A stretch of DNA of 64,000 nt from Polytrichum commune (lineage: Eukaryota; Streptophyta; Polytrichopsida; Polytrichales; Polytrichaceae), in NCBI GenBank assembly GCA_950295325.1, contig OX485806.1:34534001-34598000 (forward strand), read 5' to 3'. Made by a program: the position numbers and the translations under genes. Position 1 is the first letter of the stretch; every line of letters begins with the position of its first letter. Shown here piece by piece: positions 60,000-64,000 of this stretch. The notes beneath the pieces are model-generated. The model did no database searches, was not told the origin of the DNA, and saw only the letters and a program-made list of their open reading frames with translations.

Positions 60000-61143
60000 C
60001 ATTGATGGGACATTGATCGTCACTTGCAAATTGATCATGACTTACGAATTGATCGTGACTTACGAATTGACATTACGACTGATGAATGTGATAGAAGTCA
60101 GGTAAGTTAGTTGTGGACCTCCAAACTCAATTGTTACTTAAGTAGTTCAGATTCGGAACGTTCGTGAATCTCAGGTGATCAGATCTCATGTCGAAACTTA
60201 AGCCCAAGCCAATTGATTCGCGGGCATCTCTGACTCATCATTCAACATGTCCAGGTACTTCATCTTGACATTGATCAAGATGACATTGATCCCCTCTCTC
60301 CTTTAGAAGGTACCAATCAGAATCCTCGACACACAGTGAGATGCGAAAAGACTTGACTCAACAAGCCTAGTTCGAATCTCATGGTTTGAGGAGACAGTTA
60401 CAGTTAGCAAAGATGTCAAGTCGTCGTGATCTGAAATGTGATGGTCAGTTTAATGGAGACTTGATGAATGCGATAGAAGTTAGGTAAGTTGGTTGTGGAC
60501 CTGCAGTCTCGATCATCACTTAAGTAGTTCAGATTCAGAAGGTTCGTGAATCTCAAGTGATCAGATCTCACGTCAAAACATAAGCCCAAGCCAATTGATT
60601 CACGGGCATCTCTGACTCATCTATCAACATGTCTAGGTACTTCATCTTGACATTGATCCCCTCTCTCCTTTGGAAGGTACCAATCAAAATTCTCGACATA
60701 GTGAGATGCGACAAGACTTGACTTGACTCGACATACCTACTTGGAATCTCATGGTTCGAGGAGACAGTTACAGTAAGCAACACAGACATCAAGTCGTTGC
60801 GATCTCAAATGTGATGGTCAGTCTAATGGAGACCTGATGAATGCGATAGAAGTTAGGTAAGTTAGTTGTGGACCTGCAGTCTCGATCATCACTTAAGTAG
60901 TTCAGATTCAGAAGGTCCTCGAATCTCAAGTGATCGGATCTCACGTCAAATCTTAAGCCCAAGCCATTCTCTCATTCGCAGGCATCTCTGACACATCATT
61001 CAACATGTGTAGGTTCTTCATCTTGACATTGATGGGGGATTGATCGTGACTTACGAATTGTCGTCCCGACTCCCATATTTGTGGATCGAGTACTTCAGGT
61101 AAGTCAAGTAAGTGGGTCTTATACAAACACTTTCAGTTGTGCA

Positions 61144-61386
61144 CGGAGAGAGGGAGTATTGTATTATACGAGTGTACCTCTAGTTTGCATCCAACATAAA
61201 AGTCCTGAAATAGTGTGTAGTCCAAAGGCTATTTTAAAAGTTTGTATGACATAAGGATTGGTTTTAAAGACCCATAATTAGTCTGCTTCAAGTTATTTGA
61301 GATGAATCGGTAGCAGCCTATAAGGAGGCCAAGTTTTTATGTTAGATGGATGAGAGGTATGCTTGTATACGATAATTCCCTCTCTC
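61144..61386 (+). mobile_element. Mutator-like MITE, copy 3
   Basis: This 243-bp element is bounded by CGGAGAGAGGGAGTATTG and CGATAATTCCCTCTCTC, with a perfect 9-bp duplication AGTTGTGCA at 61135-61143 and 61387-61395. A 9-bp target duplication with long inverted repeats fits Mutator-like elements. Confidence 0.88.
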
Positions 61387-61424
61387 AGTTGTGCAGATAC
61401 TTCTCGTAGGGTATGAAACATGGA

Positions 61425-61720
61425 ACTAGTGCAAATGTAGCCCACAACCATTCTCCTTGTGGTTTTTTGGAGCTCGCATGAACGTTTGATTCATTGTTGA
61501 AATGAATATTCTATTCCTTATTGAGTAATCATATAGGCTTCCCAATTTTATTGAGTGTTGAGAATAAAACAATTTATTATATTTGAGCATATAATCCAAT
61601 ATCTTGTTAACACATGTCTTTTCGATGTTTGTTCTTAGATCCAGGCCTAGTCTTATGCCACATACATATAGGTGAATGTTTAAGATGAGTATCCAAAAAC
61701 TTGGGCCCGCTTGCTTCATG
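61425..61720 (+). repeat. Dispersed repeat DR-A, diverged copy
   Basis: It shares GTTTGATTCATTGTTGAAA, ATTGAGTGTTGAGA, CATATAATCCAATATC and ACATGTCTTTTCGATGTTTG with the other copies, in order. Confidence 0.55.
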
Positions 61721-63732
61721 GTGGTAAGATATGGGACCAATTGTGGGCGCTCCAATTCCACAAACAATTTTGGCCGATGGATCTCATAAGGAAATATTTA
61801 TTGGTCGTGATTATGATGGTAGTAAAATACCTAATATGTTAGGAATAATGTCTTTCATATGTAGTGTATGAGTCCCCTAAGTTGTCACCTTCACTCATCA
61901 ATTCTCACTCCTTAATACGATTTGATACACACACACAAAAAAACATTATTTCAAAACATCACCCATGTTGGCGCATTGTGTATTGACTTATTAAATGTGT
62001 TCTTATCAAACACTTATCGTAGCATGTAATATGTGTAAGGTATTATGCAAGAGTTGGTCTTATATAAAGGAAAAATTAATCAATTTATTTCCATGTATGT
62101 CTTATCATCGCTCTCACATATGACCACATTTTCACTACTCTTTGCAGTAGGTTGTACTAAATACGGTTTTAGTCTCATTGAACAAGTATAGATTTATTAT
62201 TATAATAGTCTTGGAATTGTACAAACTATCACATAGAGCATACGGAAATATATGGCACTTCAATGTTAAAAGGTCAAAAAATTGGCTATTGTTGTGCGAA
62301 AGTATGTAATTCAACAATGATTTATTTGTTTTTGTTTTCGTTTTTGTTTTGTTGGGGGGGGGGTATTTTGGTTGTGTGGCTACTTGTAGCCTAATCACGT
62401 CACAATTCATCATTGGAGGACACCCGTGTGTTAAAAAATGGATACAATGACAATCGTGAAGCTTGGGCTTAGATGATCCCATAGCAAAGGGAGCCACAAC
62501 ACTTGACATCCTCCCCGCATCACCTAGATCACATGGGCAAGAAAAGAAAAATAAACGTTGGTATTAATGTCACCAACATGGATATGAGCATGTTCACCCT
62601 CTATTGATTATGGATGGCCACGATTTTAGTGCCTTCTTCTCAGAAGGTGAGCTCCATTGATTGCATGGCATGTATATTTGCATGGCCATTTGAGGATGGC
62701 TCCAAGGCCCTCAAAGTCGGGTTGTACATATGGATTAAACCTTGGCCTTGATTGTGTCGCCTAACAATATTACTACCTTAAGCTCTCTATCATACATACA
62801 TTGTTGTTAGGCCAACCTACTGCAAGGTAGGCATTAAACCCCACCTTGTACCATGGGGACTCTTGAACAAGGCAAAGCCAATGGGTTCAAATTCATGTCG
62901 GTCAAATAACCGATTCTTCTTCTTCGTCTTCGTCTTCGTTGTCGTTGTCGTCGTAATTTGGAGGTTAGTGGATTTTGTGGTGCTCGATTGTCATTATTCT
63001 TATGGGTATAGTGGCTTTACCCTAATGCAATAATAACAATTGCGTCCAATATGGCTATGAGGATGTGCATGGATTCATAACCCACTTGGAGACTTATAAC
63101 TTAAAAAAAAATTGGGCGCTTCACACCTTTAAGTCAGAGGGTGCAACAATTTTTTAAAATTTTTAAATTTAAATTTAAATTTTTTACCTGTGGCCTGGAC
63201 ACGCTGTGCCCTAGCCAAAGGTCGAAGGGTTTGTATTCATATTACAATTCAGGATTTATAAGGCGTTGTGGTTGAATTTGCCGAGTCGTGTCGACTTTGA
63301 TTGAAGGCCCATGATTGTGTAAGCAGTCCTTAAATCTACACTAAATAGTCTTATCAATGTGGGTGGGAAAACTAGTGTGACAGTCATTAACTTGGGCCAC
63401 ACTAATTTACTAATCAAGGTGGAATTAATGTGGGTCCAATACTTTGGGAATTCTCCTAAGTCTTCATGAACATGTATGGCCAACCAAAATTTAATATTAG
63501 TTTTGAGACAAAAGTAGCACAAAGAAAATAATTACCCAAATAAATTCTCTAGAAAAACAAGTAATGTGCTCCACGCTATTTTTCTACCAAAAAATTAGCT
63601 TGGGTCAAATATCCACTCATTCATTTTCATCATAAGAATTAGCGTAGGCTCTAAAACATTATTGTGGCCCATATTAATGGGACTATTTGGTGTGACATAC
63701 TTATATGGTTCATCCACGTATTGTCCTCGATT
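61721..63732. other. No gene identified in 2 kb
   Basis: There is a G10 run at 62354-62363, a TCTTCG/TCGTTG trinucleotide run near 62915-62956 and an AAATTT palindromic tract near 63148-63185. The minus frames at 62135-62509 and 63256-63522 are not recognised. Confidence 0.45.
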
Positions 63733-64000
63733 TCAAAAGACCCATCTATGATTGCAAATCCGCTTCCCCTCCGAGTCTGAGAGAGTATGTTGCCACTCAA
63801 TCCTACCGTAATCCTTCAAAGCGTCCCAAATGACTTGGTGCATTTTCTCAACGGGCCATTGCAGAGCATTAAAAACCAAATCGTTCCTAGGGCGCCAAAT
63901 AATCCACGGGAGACCACTCCTTAAGAAAAACCATATGCGACTGAAGCATTTAAGTGTCTTGCACAGAGGTTGATCAAAGAGGCATTGCATCATAGAAAAG
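63733..64000 (-). CDS. L1-like LINE, C-terminal end of the reverse transcriptase polyprotein (partial)
   Basis: The minus frame is open from the window edge to the stop at 63733. It reads LPWIIWRPRNDLVFN, then WPVEKMHQVIWDALKDYGRI, the type of tryptophan-rich, RN-containing string that follows the zinc-binding region in plant L1-like LINE polyproteins. It differs from the RNase H LINE in the rest of the window. The 5' part lies outside. It may be a truncated copy. Confidence 0.6.
   Translation of the reverse strand, partial: FSMMQCLFDQPLCKTLKCFSRIWFFLRSGLPWIIWRPRNDLVFNALQWPVEKMHQVIWDALKDYGRIEWQHTLSDSEGKRICNHRWVF

Larger units (their letters stand above)
58232..61060 (-). repeat. Tandem array of 250-390 bp units with protein-like sense
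   Basis: Six copies of a module of about 185 bp (GGTAAGTTAGTTGTGGAC ... CATTCAACATGT) start near 58409, 58790, 59038, 60086, 60476 and 60851; four long units also carry GAAGGTACCAATCA (58236, 58621, 60307, 60675). The minus strand repeatedly reads MKYLDMLNDESETPANQLAL, then SDHLRCKNLPNLNNLSDNQI, and HEIPSRLVESSHVLLHL. The words NLPNLNNLSDNQI and EIPS are like leucine-rich-repeat proteins, so a captured and amplified LRR gene fragment is possible. No copy is a convincing gene. Confidence 0.75.

Overview
The window looks like nuclear DNA of a land plant with a large, repeat-rich, gene-poor genome; a seed-free vascular plant (fern or lycophyte) is my best guess. The grounds are one multi-exon gene of plant type (an inositol-trisphosphate 5/6-kinase, ITPK), a crowd of plant-style small DNA transposons (Tourist/Harbinger-, Mutator- and hAT-like), RNase H-bearing LINEs and an AT-rich background with very low gene density. 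The lineage is inference; the sequence does not name the species.

Layout. 1-1.7 kb: the well-preserved 3' end of a LINE ORF2 with RNase H, then a CCHC finger, an RHN motif and a PD...E region, which together resemble the restriction-like endonuclease of R2 and Dualen elements. 1.7-17 kb: small transposons and dispersed repeats, a three-copy tandem repeat, an interstitial telomere-like motif and a full-length 5S rRNA-derived pseudogene at 15.7 kb. 17.4-25.3 kb: two decayed copies of the same LINE family meeting tail to tail at about 18.65 kb; the minus-strand copy shows an APE-type endonuclease split by a 1.08-kb terminal-inverted-repeat element. 25-39 kb: more repeats, above all a family (DR-A) with about ten copies in the window.

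39.88-45.23 kb (minus strand): the only host gene I can read with confidence. It has ten coding exons whose phases all join, giving a 328-residue ITPK of the kind that makes inositol phosphates on the way to phytate and pyrophosphates. Its leader and GC-rich, pyrimidine-rich upstream region lie at 45.2-47.1 kb, with a 122-bp Tourist-like element just beyond. 47-58 kb: a tandem duplication, two larger Tourist-like elements and another decayed LINE copy. 58-61.1 kb: an array of a sequence with open, leucine-rich-repeat-like reading on the minus strand, flanked by two copies of one Mutator-like MITE and split by a hAT deletion derivative with an 8-bp target duplication. The window ends inside a second, L1-like LINE.

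Most of the window is transposon history rather than cooperating genes. The clearest biological signals are the apparent dual-endonuclease LINE family, a Tourist insertion with its empty site preserved in a paralogous repeat, and the upstream-AUG-laden leader of the ITPK gene.
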